Source of the DNA: Clostridia bacterium
GTDB lineage: Bacteria; Bacillota; Clostridia; Saccharofermentanales; Saccharofermentanaceae
NCBI GenBank assembly: GCA_016281535.1
Contig: JAEEIT010000086.1
Coordinates: 17,393-81,392, forward strand
DNA length: 64,000 nucleotides
Reading direction: 5' to 3'
A program made the translations under genes and the position numbers. Below, piece after piece: positions 20,272 to 29,798 of the stretch (position 1 is its first letter; the number at the start of each line of letters is the position of its first letter). The notes beneath the pieces are model-generated. The model did no database searches. It was not told the origin of the DNA and was given only the letters and a program-made list of their open reading frames with translations.

Positions 20272-21202
20272 AAGAAAAATCACACCGGAGAGACTTACAT
20301 TTAAAGATTTTATGGCTGCGTTCCGTGCTCAGTACAGATATGGGTACCCTCAGTTTTATGATAAGTATTCGATAACAGAGCAGATGGTTCGTAAGAATAA
20401 CAAAGAACTTCATGGATTGATCATCCGTACACCGGGGAACCGAATTGCGCCGGTGTTCTACTATGAGGATTTCTATAAGGCGTATAAGAAGGGTACAACG
20501 ATCGATGAATGTGTCAAGCAGATCGTCAGCTTTGTGGAAAGAAAGAGTGTGCCCGGAAACGATTTCGGTGAGAAACTCACGCATTGGGAAAGTAATTGCG
20601 ATAAACTGATTCTGAAGATGATCAATTATAAGAATAACCGGAATCTGTTAATGAACACACCGTTCCGATTTTTCGGTGATATGGCTGTGATCGTACAGAT
20701 TTACATGAACGATCCCGTTATCGGGAAAGGAGCGATCACTGTCGACAATGAGCTCATGAGAATATGGTCGGTTAGCCGTAGTACGTTATTTGACCGCGCG
20801 ATCGAGAATATGAAGCAGTATCATGTGAAAATGGTGGATCTCATGGAGATCTCTCTTGTCGAAGAGGAGTATGATTCCGATGCCCCCAGAATATTCGTTG
20901 TATCTTATGATGCGGATTTTCATGGCGCTTCGGTTATGCTGCAGACTGACATTCTCCTGGACTTTGCCAGAAATAGAGACATGGATTTCTATGTCATGCC
21001 GGTTTCGACTCATGAGATACTTCTGATCGAGCGACGTGAAGAGATGGAGAATGAAGTGATCCTTGAAATGCTGAAATCGATCAATTCCGACGAAAGATTA
21101 GTCGACAATATGCTTTCGGAAGAGGTTTACAGACTGGATAGACAGGATGATCGGATTCGCTCCCTTTACAGTAATGAAGAAGTGATAATGGCCGACAACT
21201 GA
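20261..21202 (+). CDS. DUF5688-like protein of unknown function
   Basis: 'MINYKNNRNLLMNTPFRFFGDMAVIVQIY', 'FHGASVMLQTDILLDFARNRDMDFYVMPVSTHEILLI' resemble DUF5688 as remembered; overlaps radC by 11 bp. Confidence 0.65.
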   Translation: MVTERKITPERLTFKDFMAAFRAQYRYGYPQFYDKYSITEQMVRKNNKELHGLIIRTPGNRIAPVFYYEDFYKAYKKGTTIDECVKQIVSFVERKSVPGNDFGEKLTHWESNCDKLILKMINYKNNRNLLMNTPFRFFGDMAVIVQIYMNDPVIGKGAITVDNELMRIWSVSRSTLFDRAIENMKQYHVKMVDLMEISLVEEEYDSDAPRIFVVSYDADFHGASVMLQTDILLDFARNRDMDFYVMPVSTHEILLIERREEMENEVILEMLKSINSDERLVDNMLSEEVYRLDRQDDRIRSLYSNEEVIMADN

Positions 21203-21288
21203 CAAAATCGTCACTTTACATGATCTGCATTTAGCTTTCTCCAAATTGTGGTATACTTTTATGAAGAATTATAAAGGGAGAGAATGCA

Positions 21289-22281
21289 TTGCGGAGCTTA
21301 TTCAAAAACAGAGTGTTTATTCTTGTACTGTCCACACTGCTGATCATTGCAGTTATCGCGATCAGTGCCATGCCGGGTAGTCCTTTATCATTTGTGACGA
21401 AGCCTCTCTCAGTAGTGATTGACCCGGTACAGTCTGTTTTTCGTAGTATCGGTACAAAAATATCGGATTTCTACTCCGCCATTGCGGAAGGAATGGAGAT
21501 CCGAAAAGAGAATGAAGAGCTCCGAGCCGAGATAGCTGAACTTGAGTATAAAGTGCAACAGGGCGAAGAGGCCAGAATCCGTTGGGAAGAACTGAAGAGT
21601 GCCTTTTCTATCCAGGATTCCTTTGAAAACTATCACATTCACGGCGCTTCTATTCTCACCAGAGAATCAGATGAGTGGTTCAGTGTGATCCGTATAAACG
21701 TAGGAACCAGTGATGGAATCGATTCGACTACAGGTTCTTATGCGGTTGTGGATGCCCGTATGAACCTGGTTGGAAGGGTGATGTCCACGGATATCGATTC
21801 TTCTAAGATCCTGCCTATATTACATGAAGGGTTTACTGTAAGCGCGAAAGTGAACGAAGTCAATGGAGCAGTAGTTCTTGTGACCGGTGATATTACATTG
21901 AAAAATGACGGTTTGTGTGTGGTCACAAGAATTCCTTCCAACATAGTCCTGGAAGTCGGTGTTGAACTGGTTACAAGTGGCGAGGGTGGTCTTTTCCCGG
22001 CGGGTATTCCGATTGGCACGATCGAAAGTTTTGATAATTCTGATCCGGATAATCTGAAGGCGACTTTACGCCCGTACGTGTCTATTGCCAGCATTAAGGA
22101 TGTATTTATTATGGTGCCGAATACTGAAGAGGAGAATGGTTCGGTTCCTGCAACGGAAAAGATACCGGGTATTACCAACGAATCTGCCGACTCGGCTGAA
22201 GAGACCCCTTCAGATCAATCGACAGCTTCGGAACCGCCTAAAGATTCCGATGAGTCTTTGACTTCGGAAGGTGAAGTATGA
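21289..22281 (+). CDS. mreC: Rod shape-determining protein MreC (TTG start)
   Basis: N-terminal TM, coiled coil 'EMEIRKENEELRAEIAELEYKV', MreC beta domain; followed by mreD and PBP2. Confidence 0.92.
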   Translation: MRSLFKNRVFILVLSTLLIIAVIAISAMPGSPLSFVTKPLSVVIDPVQSVFRSIGTKISDFYSAIAEGMEIRKENEELRAEIAELEYKVQQGEEARIRWEELKSAFSIQDSFENYHIHGASILTRESDEWFSVIRINVGTSDGIDSTTGSYAVVDARMNLVGRVMSTDIDSSKILPILHEGFTVSAKVNEVNGAVVLVTGDITLKNDGLCVVTRIPSNIVLEVGVELVTSGEGGLFPAGIPIGTIESFDNSDPDNLKATLRPYVSIASIKDVFIMVPNTEEENGSVPATEKIPGITNESADSAEETPSDQSTASEPPKDSDESLTSEGEV

Positions 22282-22895
22282 GTAAGCAGGAAAGAGTACG
22301 TCAGATACTTCTGTACGCCGTGTATATTACGGGGGCTTGCTGTATGCAGGTTACTTTTTCTCAAGTTTTCCGGCTGCTTGGACATACCTGTGACCTGATG
22401 CTGGTTTTGGTGGTTTTGTGCGGCTACTTATTCGGAACGAAAGACGGCATAGCTGTTGGAGCAATCGTGGGTGTTTTCCGAGATTATTTTTCCGGTCCGG
22501 TTCTTACCGGCTTGGATCAGAAACCTGTGGCAGTTCTTGGGGTAGGCCTTCTTGCATTCATGTATATAGGCATTCTGTCATCACTGCTCTTCCGTAAACG
22601 ATTCAGAAGAAAGTATTCCCTTGGCATTCTTCAGGTTGTGATCATTTCGTTGATTTATTACTCACTGGGACATATTGTCTCTTTTGTCTATTTGTCCATG
22701 TCCGGGAATCTTGTTTCGTATTATTCCTTACGGTATATTGCTTTCTCGAGCATAGTGCCGCAGATAATTGTCAATGTACTGGCGAGTTTGCCGATTCTTT
22801 TCCTGCTTCGTTTCGCAGGCCCATACAAAAAGGGTGTACGATCCGGTCTGGTTGACGGGTACAGTGTGGAGGACAGAAAATGGCAAAGCATTTGA
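22278..22895 (+). CDS. mreD: Rod shape-determining protein MreD
   Basis: Multi-TM protein between mreC and PBP2 with overlapping start/stop codons. Confidence 0.88.
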   Translation: MSKQERVRQILLYAVYITGACCMQVTFSQVFRLLGHTCDLMLVLVVLCGYLFGTKDGIAVGAIVGVFRDYFSGPVLTGLDQKPVAVLGVGLLAFMYIGILSSLLFRKRFRRKYSLGILQVVIISLIYYSLGHIVSFVYLSMSGNLVSYYSLRYIAFSSIVPQIIVNVLASLPILFLLRFAGPYKKGVRSGLVDGYSVEDRKWQSI

Positions 22896-25228
22896 ATGAT
22901 GAGAATCTGTATGTTTTTGATGAGGATCATGTCTCCTCCAATATCAGGCCGAAAAGCGGAGATATGATGCAGCGTCTGCTGGATTTCTTGACGAGCCGGT
23001 ATTTTGTTCTGGGCCTTCTTTTCAGCATTTTCGGGCTGTTGATCCTGATTAAGACCGTTTCTCTTCAGTTTTCTGATGCTTCAAAGAAGATTTCGGCAAG
23101 TTCGGTTGGTGTATCGCATCAGTATCTTGTACCTGCGCCACGTGGAGACATTTTAGACCGTAACGGACGTGTCATTGCTACAAGTCAGGAGATAAATGTT
23201 CTTATGCTGGCCAATTCCGGCCTGGACGATGAGCATCTGAATAGTATGTGCCTGGAATTGTCCTATCTCCTGGACCAATACAACTGTGTTCCGGTTGCCG
23301 ATCTAGACGATTATTTCTCTGTGAATCCATATGAGTTCCTGAAATCAGATGAAGAAATCGCACTGTGGCAGACTAACAGGAATCTGTTTGCACTGAAAGA
23401 ACCGAATCCGAATACGGTCGTTACATACAAGGATGATTATGTTAAGACTGATCCGAAGATCTTTTTCCTCTATTTGCGCCGTAAGTTCGGAATTGATGAG
23501 AACTATAACGAAGAGGAAGCCTATCGTATCATTCGTATGAGATATCAGATCTTCACGGATAACTGGTCTTTCCAGACCGGAACGCCTGTTTTGATTGCGA
23601 AAGATGTTCCGGAAGAACTGATACGATATCTCCTTGAACAGAATTACCGCTACATGGGGATCATTGCGAATAAGGAATACCGCCGTGTGTATACGCCTCT
23701 GGCGAAGGTGTCTTCGCATGTTATTGGGTATATTGGTAAGATTTCACAGAGCCGTCTTACAGAACTGGCGCCGGTCGGTTATCTCGGATCCGATATGGTA
23801 GGCCAAGGTGGTGTCGAGGCGCAGATGGAACGTTATTTGCATGGTCAATACGGAGAAAAGCCATATAATATCTGGTCTACCGATGAAGATCAAGGCATCT
23901 TCTATGACGGAAATATCGGAATCGATCCTGTGCCCGGGGCTACCGTTCATCTGACGATCGATACGAATCTTCAGCAAGTCGGAATCAACGCTATCAAAGA
24001 TTATATTGCTGCGGCGGTTAAAGAAGAAGAATTGAAGCAGACGGGTTATAAGACCGCTTCTGCAGGTTCTTTCGTTGTAATGAATGTAAATACCGGTGAA
24101 GTCCTTGCAATGGGGTCCTATCCGGACTTCGATCCCAATGACTTCGTTCTTTCTATGGAGGGTGACGCACAGGCAAAAGCCCAGGTAAAATATTATCTTG
24201 GAATCGATGAATATCAGGATATTACCGCTGTAGACATGCCTCTTTGGAACCGGGCGATCATGTCCATGTACCCGCCGGGATCAACTTTTAAGATGGTTAC
24301 GGCTCTTGCCGCCCTCGATTGCGGTCGAATCACCCCGCAGAACAGCGAAGTTCGCTGCGTAAGCCCTACCGATTTCGGCGGCATGCCTTGGAAGTGTCTG
24401 GAAATGCCGGAAACAGGACATGGTCTATTAGATCTGACTTCAGGTCTTGCCACGTCTTGCAATATTTATTTTGCAACATTGGGCGTAGATACGACGATCA
24501 ACGAAATCGATCGTATCGGTGCAGCGCTTGGTCTTGGTGAATTGACCGGGATCGATCTTCCTGGTGAAATCCCCGGTATCCGGGCCAATCGTGCCAATAA
24601 ACGTCTATTACGTCAGTATGTTACGGATGAGGACCAGGATTGGCACGTTGCTGATACAGCTCAGGCGGCGATCGGTCAGTTCGATAACTGTTTTACCGTT
24701 ATCCAGTTGGCCCGTTATACGGCAGCTCTTGCTACCAATACGCTTGTTACACCACATGTTATCGACAAGGTAGTGGCGGAGGACGGCTCTATTCTTTATG
24801 AAGGCTCGAAAGAAGCGATTCCCTGCGGATTCGATCAGAGTTATCTCGATGCGATTCACGAGGGAATGAAGGCTGTTGTTACAAGTGAACAGGGCACGGC
24901 GCATGGTCGTCTGAATGATCTTCCGATTCGAGTCGCATGTAAGACGGGAACGGCCGAAACAGGATTCGAGGAGATCAAGAAAGAGTATTCAAATGGACTC
25001 TTTGTGTGTTATGCACCTGCAGACGACCCTGAAATCTGCATCGCTCTCTGTATTGAGAAAGGTGAGTGGGGTTCTTATACGAGTGATATCGCGAAGAAGC
25101 TTCTCCTTGCCTATTTTGATCTGCCGGATCCGAAAGAAGACGCTCCGGTCCAGACTGCTCCTCCACTTGGAGATGTGCCTACACCGACACCTGTGCCTAT
25201 AGAGACGGAAGAGATCAATGAAGAATAA
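22880..25228 (+). CDS. mrdA: Penicillin-binding protein 2 (elongasome transpeptidase)
   Basis: 'PAPRGDILDRNGRVIATS', 'MYPPGSTFKMVTALAAL' (SxxK), 'KTGTAETG'. Confidence 0.95.
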   Translation: MAKHLNDENLYVFDEDHVSSNIRPKSGDMMQRLLDFLTSRYFVLGLLFSIFGLLILIKTVSLQFSDASKKISASSVGVSHQYLVPAPRGDILDRNGRVIATSQEINVLMLANSGLDDEHLNSMCLELSYLLDQYNCVPVADLDDYFSVNPYEFLKSDEEIALWQTNRNLFALKEPNPNTVVTYKDDYVKTDPKIFFLYLRRKFGIDENYNEEEAYRIIRMRYQIFTDNWSFQTGTPVLIAKDVPEELIRYLLEQNYRYMGIIANKEYRRVYTPLAKVSSHVIGYIGKISQSRLTELAPVGYLGSDMVGQGGVEAQMERYLHGQYGEKPYNIWSTDEDQGIFYDGNIGIDPVPGATVHLTIDTNLQQVGINAIKDYIAAAVKEEELKQTGYKTASAGSFVVMNVNTGEVLAMGSYPDFDPNDFVLSMEGDAQAKAQVKYYLGIDEYQDITAVDMPLWNRAIMSMYPPGSTFKMVTALAALDCGRITPQNSEVRCVSPTDFGGMPWKCLEMPETGHGLLDLTSGLATSCNIYFATLGVDTTINEIDRIGAALGLGELTGIDLPGEIPGIRANRANKRLLRQYVTDEDQDWHVADTAQAAIGQFDNCFTVIQLARYTAALATNTLVTPHVIDKVVAEDGSILYEGSKEAIPCGFDQSYLDAIHEGMKAVVTSEQGTAHGRLNDLPIRVACKTGTAETGFEEIKKEYSNGLFVCYAPADDPEICIALCIEKGEWGSYTSDIAKKLLLAYFDLPDPKEDAPVQTAPPLGDVPTPTPVPIETEEINEE

Positions 25229-25317
25229 CGTTTTGTTTATGCAAAATGGTAAATTTTGGTTGAAGTATTCTGTAAAAATTAGTAGAATGTATATATACTT
25301 GTTTGGAGGCTGCGAGA

Positions 25318-25719
25318 ATGAAGATCGTAATAATGGCTGATAATCGGAAGAATGAGCTTCTCGTCAATTTCTGTATAGCGTATCGTCAGTTACTCTCTAA
25401 ACACACGTTGATTTCTCTTCACAATACCGCAACTCTTCTTGAAACTGCTGCAGATCTTAGTGTCGTCGGCCTGTCAACTGACTATTCGGGCGGTTTTGAT
25501 CAGCTCGCTTCCCGTGCCGAGTATAACGAGATCGACTGCGTGATCTATCTTCGTGATACACAGCTTTCGAACTATAATGAGATCAATCCTCTGCTCAAAG
25601 CCTGCGATTACAATAGTATTCCCTATGCCACCAATCTTGCGAGCGCCGAGATCCTGATCCTTGCGATTGACCGTGGTGATCTTGATTGGCGTGATCTTAT
25701 CCGCGATTCGGCATTCTGA
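25318..25719 (+). CDS. Methylglyoxal synthase-like (MGS fold) protein with altered active-site residues
   Basis: 'EIDCVIYLRDTQLSNYNEINPLLKACDYNSIPYATNLASAEILI' matches the MgsA C-terminal half; N-terminal catalytic motifs diverge. Confidence 0.7.
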   Translation: MKIVIMADNRKNELLVNFCIAYRQLLSKHTLISLHNTATLLETAADLSVVGLSTDYSGGFDQLASRAEYNEIDCVIYLRDTQLSNYNEINPLLKACDYNSIPYATNLASAEILILAIDRGDLDWRDLIRDSAF

Positions 25720-25725
25720 TTCTTT

Positions 25726-26367
25726 ATGGAAATCCGCTCTTTCTCTTATGCTGCGCTTGGAGCGAATATGTATGTTCTGTCCATCGGCAATCAGGCCGTT
25801 GTGATTGATCCTTGCTGTCCCTGGGAAGAAACCGGTTTGCCGATGGATCTTTCTGTGACATCTATATTCTGCACGCACGGTCACTTCGACCACATTGCTG
25901 AAGCGGATCATCTTGTTTCTTTGTTTTCCTGTCCTCTTTACATTTCGGAAGAAGATAAGAAACTGCTTCCCAGCCCCGAACTCAATCGTTCGAGTACTTT
26001 TGGCCTTGATATTTCTGTCAGAACATCGCCGATCACCTGGCCGCAGACTATTATGAAGCCACAAGATCTCGGTTTTTCTGATAATGAACCATTTACATTA
26101 AGCATTATTCCGACGCCCGGTCATACGATGGGATCTGTGTGCTTCCTGTTTGATTTTGGTGATCAGGTCGGTAAGCACATGTTTACGGGTGATATGCTCT
26201 TTGCAGGGAGTATCGGACGAACGGATCTGGGCGGTTCGGACGCCCTGATGAAGCAGTCGCTCTTACACTTGAAACAGCTTGATGATACTATTCTTTGCTA
26301 TCCGGGTCACGGAAATAAGACATACCTGGGCAAAGAAAAACTCTATAATCCATATTTCTTTATTTGA
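25726..26367 (+). CDS. MBL-fold metallo-hydrolase (glyoxalase II-like)
   Basis: 'FCTHGHFDHIAEADHLV' (HxHxDH), 'IPTPGHTMGSVCFLFD', 'CYPGHGNKT'. Confidence 0.88.
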   Translation: MEIRSFSYAALGANMYVLSIGNQAVVIDPCCPWEETGLPMDLSVTSIFCTHGHFDHIAEADHLVSLFSCPLYISEEDKKLLPSPELNRSSTFGLDISVRTSPITWPQTIMKPQDLGFSDNEPFTLSIIPTPGHTMGSVCFLFDFGDQVGKHMFTGDMLFAGSIGRTDLGGSDALMKQSLLHLKQLDDTILCYPGHGNKTYLGKEKLYNPYFFI

Positions 26368-26375
26368 CGTTCTTT

Positions 26376-26392
26376 TGTCGAAAATTGTCGAA
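26376..26392 (+). promoter_or_regulatory. Candidate tandem Spo0A (0A) boxes
   Basis: Two perfect TGTCGAA heptamers at 26376-26382 and 26386-26392 (10-bp period) in 'ttttgtcgaaaattgtcgaaaag', intergenic, upstream of the pseudopilin-like genes. Confidence 0.5.
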
Positions 26393-26448
26393 AAGTTAGA
26401 CGGGTATGTACATGCCTTCCTGATATATTGAAGCAGGAGGTGATTTAT

Positions 26449-26721
26449 ATGCATACATTACAAACGACATTTGTTTTCTCGGTTGTTTTAGTTGTCCTTT
26501 GTTGGCTTATATCGTCCAATCCGGTTTTCTATGCCAGAACTTCGGAATTGGCCAGATTGTCTGTCGCCTGTCAGAACGAGAATAACAGGAAGAAATCGAT
26601 ATTTGAGATCCGTGAGGAATCCGGCGAAGAAAATAACTGGGATATTGAGATCAGCTGTCCGGAGAAGGCGTACCGTCTGGGGAAGGGAATACGTGATTCC
26701 TTAGATATTCTCATTTCGTAG
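26449..26721 (+). CDS. Small TM protein, pseudopilin/TadE-like
   Basis: N-terminal TM 'LQTTFVFSVVLVVLCWLISS'; strong SD aggaggtg; first gene of a three-gene run. Confidence 0.55.
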   Translation: MHTLQTTFVFSVVLVVLCWLISSNPVFYARTSELARLSVACQNENNRKKSIFEIREESGEENNWDIEISCPEKAYRLGKGIRDSLDILIS

Positions 26722-26733
26722 GGAGGGATGATC

Positions 26734-28131
26734 ATGAGAAAGAGATTGTTCGGCCGTCACGGTGCGATTACACTGTTCCTTTGCCTTCTGCTCTCTGCGG
26801 TTATTCTGCTTGAGAGTATCTATGTTGCGGGCGCGTATAGAAGAAAACAGGAAGTGATCCTTACAGAAGCAGTATCTCATCAGGTGGAACAGATCCTATC
26901 ACAATTTGACCGGAATACTCTGAACTGGTACGGTGTGTATGGAATGACACAAGTTGAGTCCGGAAGCTCTGTGTTTGAAAAGATGACGGAAGGGATAGCA
27001 GATGTAGGTTATTCGTATGAATTGACCGATGAACTGGCTCTTTCGGACATTCTGGCATCAGTATCAGAATACATGCGGCTTAGAGGTATAGCTTTTGAAG
27101 GGGCGGATCTTCTTTCACGTCTGAATGCATCCATAGCGCAGCTTTCCGGAACGGATAAATTGAATGGGGTGGGGGTGGCCGCATGGCTCCCTACGTTTAA
27201 GGCGTATCTTGAGAACAGGAAGAAGTACTCGCCGGTAATGAGTGTGGTGGAAAAGGTTTGTGATGCCACCGGATTAAGTGAAAAACTGTCTGATTTCTTC
27301 GACTTTGCAGATGATTTAAGTGAGGTTTGGGCCAGAAACAGCAGTGCAGCCCTTGAAATCGGCGATTCTTCGGTCATGGTGTCTGTATTTGATCCGAGCT
27401 GTATTTCATCGCTGACAAAAGCTTTCGACGTATATATGGATGCGGATCTTCCGAATATGGCTGACCGGCTTCTCCTGAATGAATATGCAGTATATTCCTT
27501 TGATTCCTTTGTTAAAAGTTATGAAACCGATTCCGGCATGAAAGAGGAGACGAATATATTGGGGATTCCCTTTTCTGACATTCACGGAGATAACAGAGGG
27601 GACCTGGAGTATCTTTTGATTGGGAATTCTCGTCCGGCTGTGAATTCTCATGAGTCTTTTGGACTGCTTCTTGGAATTCGTCTTATCCTGAATATGAGTG
27701 CATACATGTTAGATGAGTCTAAGAAAGAGATGGCTCTTGGTATTGCGGAGGTTCTTTCTATTCTGATTACGCTTCTTTCAGCCGGTACGATAATAGTTGA
27801 GCCCACGATCCTTCAGTATGTAGTTCTGTTTGTTATGGCGTATATCCGGGCGTTCCGGGATGGACTACGGCTTCTTTCAGGTGGTAGTGTTCCGGTCTTC
27901 TATAATGATAAAGTCACCGGGACATTAGGCGATCTTGCAGAAACCTCGTATCGTGATTACTATCGTATTTTCCTTCTTTTTGTTCCGGAAGAGAAGCTTC
28001 TGGAACGGATGAAACTCATCATCTTTAAAGATTGCGGGTATTTGTTTACCGGCGTATCCGCCACAGGAAAGATAAGGGGATCTGATTACACTGTCAGAAG
28101 GAGGTATGAGCTTTATGAGAATCATGAGTAA
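26734..28131 (+). CDS. Tad-associated-like membrane protein (DUF5702-like)
   Basis: 'GRHGAITLFLCLLLSAVILLESIYVAGAYRRKQEVILTEAVSHQVEQILSQFDRNTLNWYGVYGM'; large extracytoplasmic part and distal TM. Confidence 0.6.
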   Translation: MRKRLFGRHGAITLFLCLLLSAVILLESIYVAGAYRRKQEVILTEAVSHQVEQILSQFDRNTLNWYGVYGMTQVESGSSVFEKMTEGIADVGYSYELTDELALSDILASVSEYMRLRGIAFEGADLLSRLNASIAQLSGTDKLNGVGVAAWLPTFKAYLENRKKYSPVMSVVEKVCDATGLSEKLSDFFDFADDLSEVWARNSSAALEIGDSSVMVSVFDPSCISSLTKAFDVYMDADLPNMADRLLLNEYAVYSFDSFVKSYETDSGMKEETNILGIPFSDIHGDNRGDLEYLLIGNSRPAVNSHESFGLLLGIRLILNMSAYMLDESKKEMALGIAEVLSILITLLSAGTIIVEPTILQYVVLFVMAYIRAFRDGLRLLSGGSVPVFYNDKVTGTLGDLAETSYRDYYRIFLLFVPEEKLLERMKLIIFKDCGYLFTGVSATGKIRGSDYTVRRRYELYENHE

Positions 28132-29137
28132 AAATGTAAACGGGAAGAAAGCCTCGATCATTCTTGAGGCGGCCATTTCGTTTCCGCTGTTTCTTGTTCT
28201 GATTCTTGCTATGGTTTCCTCTATGACAGTTGTAAACGCTGATCTTTATCTTCAGCGGGCAACTGAAAATGTGGTATCAGAGCTGAATCTGTCCATTCCT
28301 TTCATTTCGAACGGGATACTGTGCGCGGATGACATAACGTCTGCTTTTGGGTTCGGTGAAGAAACGCAGCTGAACACGGAAGAGATCGATGAGGCACTTG
28401 GCGTGGTTGGAGTTATAAGTGGTGTAACAGGCGTCGATCTGGAAGATGTCCTATCCACATCTGTTTTGGGACGCTATATCAGGGATCGGATATTACTTGA
28501 GTATCGTAAGATCAGCGATACCGGCTGGGTATATGATCAGCTTCTTCAGAATGTATCTGTCTATCTGGATTATGAAAATAAAGACAGGAGTATATACATC
28601 TACGTCTACTATGACATAGTGGCCGGTGAGCTCAGCCTTCCTCGGTCATATTGCTCATCGCTGGCTCTATATGCTGAAAGCCTGCCGCTTGGTAAACCAG
28701 GAGAGCAAAAGGATGAATCCACAGATTCGGTCTGGGATCAGGAGAATTTCGAACGAGGTATTGCCTTACGGAATGAGTTTGGAGGGAATCTTCCGGCTAA
28801 CTATCCGGTCATCGGGCGTTTCGAGGAGGGAGAAGCGACTTCAATCAAAAGCATAGACACGACAGCACCATATTATATGGTGAAAGCAAATCTAAATAAG
28901 AAATTAAAGGGATATATAAATGATCTTTCGGAGTTTGAAGGGCAAAACTACGGCGGAATCTCGATAGAAGCAGGTGAAATCAAAAAGAAATCGCTGATTA
29001 TTGTCATTCCGGAAAACGGGACTGCCGATTGCAGAGAATGGATCGAAGATATGATATCCTATGCAAAAGAGAGGGACGTCGATCTGAATATAGAAGAATT
29101 TGGTGAGTCTCATCGTTATATTAGTGATAATGTATAA
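28115..29137 (+). CDS. TadE-like pseudopilin
   Basis: 'KKASIILEAAISFPLFLVLILAMVSSMTVVNADLYLQRATENVVSELN' prepilin-like N-terminus with Glu shortly after the small-residue junction; SD aaggaggt. Confidence 0.6.
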   Translation: MRIMSKNVNGKKASIILEAAISFPLFLVLILAMVSSMTVVNADLYLQRATENVVSELNLSIPFISNGILCADDITSAFGFGEETQLNTEEIDEALGVVGVISGVTGVDLEDVLSTSVLGRYIRDRILLEYRKISDTGWVYDQLLQNVSVYLDYENKDRSIYIYVYYDIVAGELSLPRSYCSSLALYAESLPLGKPGEQKDESTDSVWDQENFERGIALRNEFGGNLPANYPVIGRFEEGEATSIKSIDTTAPYYMVKANLNKKLKGYINDLSEFEGQNYGGISIEAGEIKKKSLIIVIPENGTADCREWIEDMISYAKERDVDLNIEEFGESHRYISDNV

Positions 29138-29225
29138 GGAAAAAAGTTGTTGTCACATTAGAAACCTTGCTGTATAGTATTAGTGCTGATATTTTGAGAT
29201 ACTATGTTTTATTGGAGGAACGGGA

Positions 29226-29459
29226 TTGAAGCAGAATATCGAGCGAGTACGAGAAGTAGGCTCATCGAAGAAAACATCCGTGAACACCGTTGGTGATAAG
29301 CCCATTGGAGAAGTTCTTCGTATTGCAAGAAGACAATTGATGACCAGAAGGATCCTTACAGCGATTGTCGTTATCCTTCTGATTACTATTGTTGCTTTCT
29401 TTGCATTAACCGGCTTTTTCGATCGTTTTGTCGATTATCTGAGCAGTCTGGCGGAGTGA
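29226..29459 (+). CDS. Small hypothetical membrane protein (TTG start)
   Basis: 77 aa with one TM; SD ggagga upstream; precedes the TrpR-like gene. Confidence 0.5.
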   Translation: MKQNIERVREVGSSKKTSVNTVGDKPIGEVLRIARRQLMTRRILTAIVVILLITIVAFFALTGFFDRFVDYLSSLAE

Positions 29460-29466
29460 GGGTGTC

Positions 29467-29796
29467 GTGAACGATAAACTGAAAGACAGTCATATGGACG
29501 ATCTTTTTGACGCGATCCTGACATTAAAGACTCGTGAAGAGTGCTATGCGCTCTTTGAGGACCTTTGCACGATCGCTGAAGTGAAGTCTCTGGCATCTCG
29601 ATTCCAGGTGGCGATTCTTCTTGATGAAGGCTATACCTATACCGAGATCTTCAATAAAACTGGTGTGAGTACAGCGACCATCAGCCGGGTGAAGCGTTGC
29701 CTTGATTATGGCGCAGATGGATATAGAACGGTTCTTAGCCGGATGGAGCGGCGAAACGATATAAAAGAACAAGGAAAAACGGAAGGAAATAATTAG
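29467..29796 (+). CDS. YerC/YecD family TrpR-like regulator (GTG start)
   Basis: 'EECYALFEDLCTIAEVKSLASRFQVAILLDEGYTYTEIFNKTGVSTATISRVKRCL'. Confidence 0.88.
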   Translation: MNDKLKDSHMDDLFDAILTLKTREECYALFEDLCTIAEVKSLASRFQVAILLDEGYTYTEIFNKTGVSTATISRVKRCLDYGADGYRTVLSRMERRNDIKEQGKTEGNN

Positions 29797-29798
29797 AA

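Noticed and set aside
25318-26367. Interpretation as a working methylglyoxal synthase + glyoxalase II bypass
   Set aside because: The MgsA-like protein appears to lack the catalytic His/Asp and phosphate-binding motif, so the simple pathway reading is not supported
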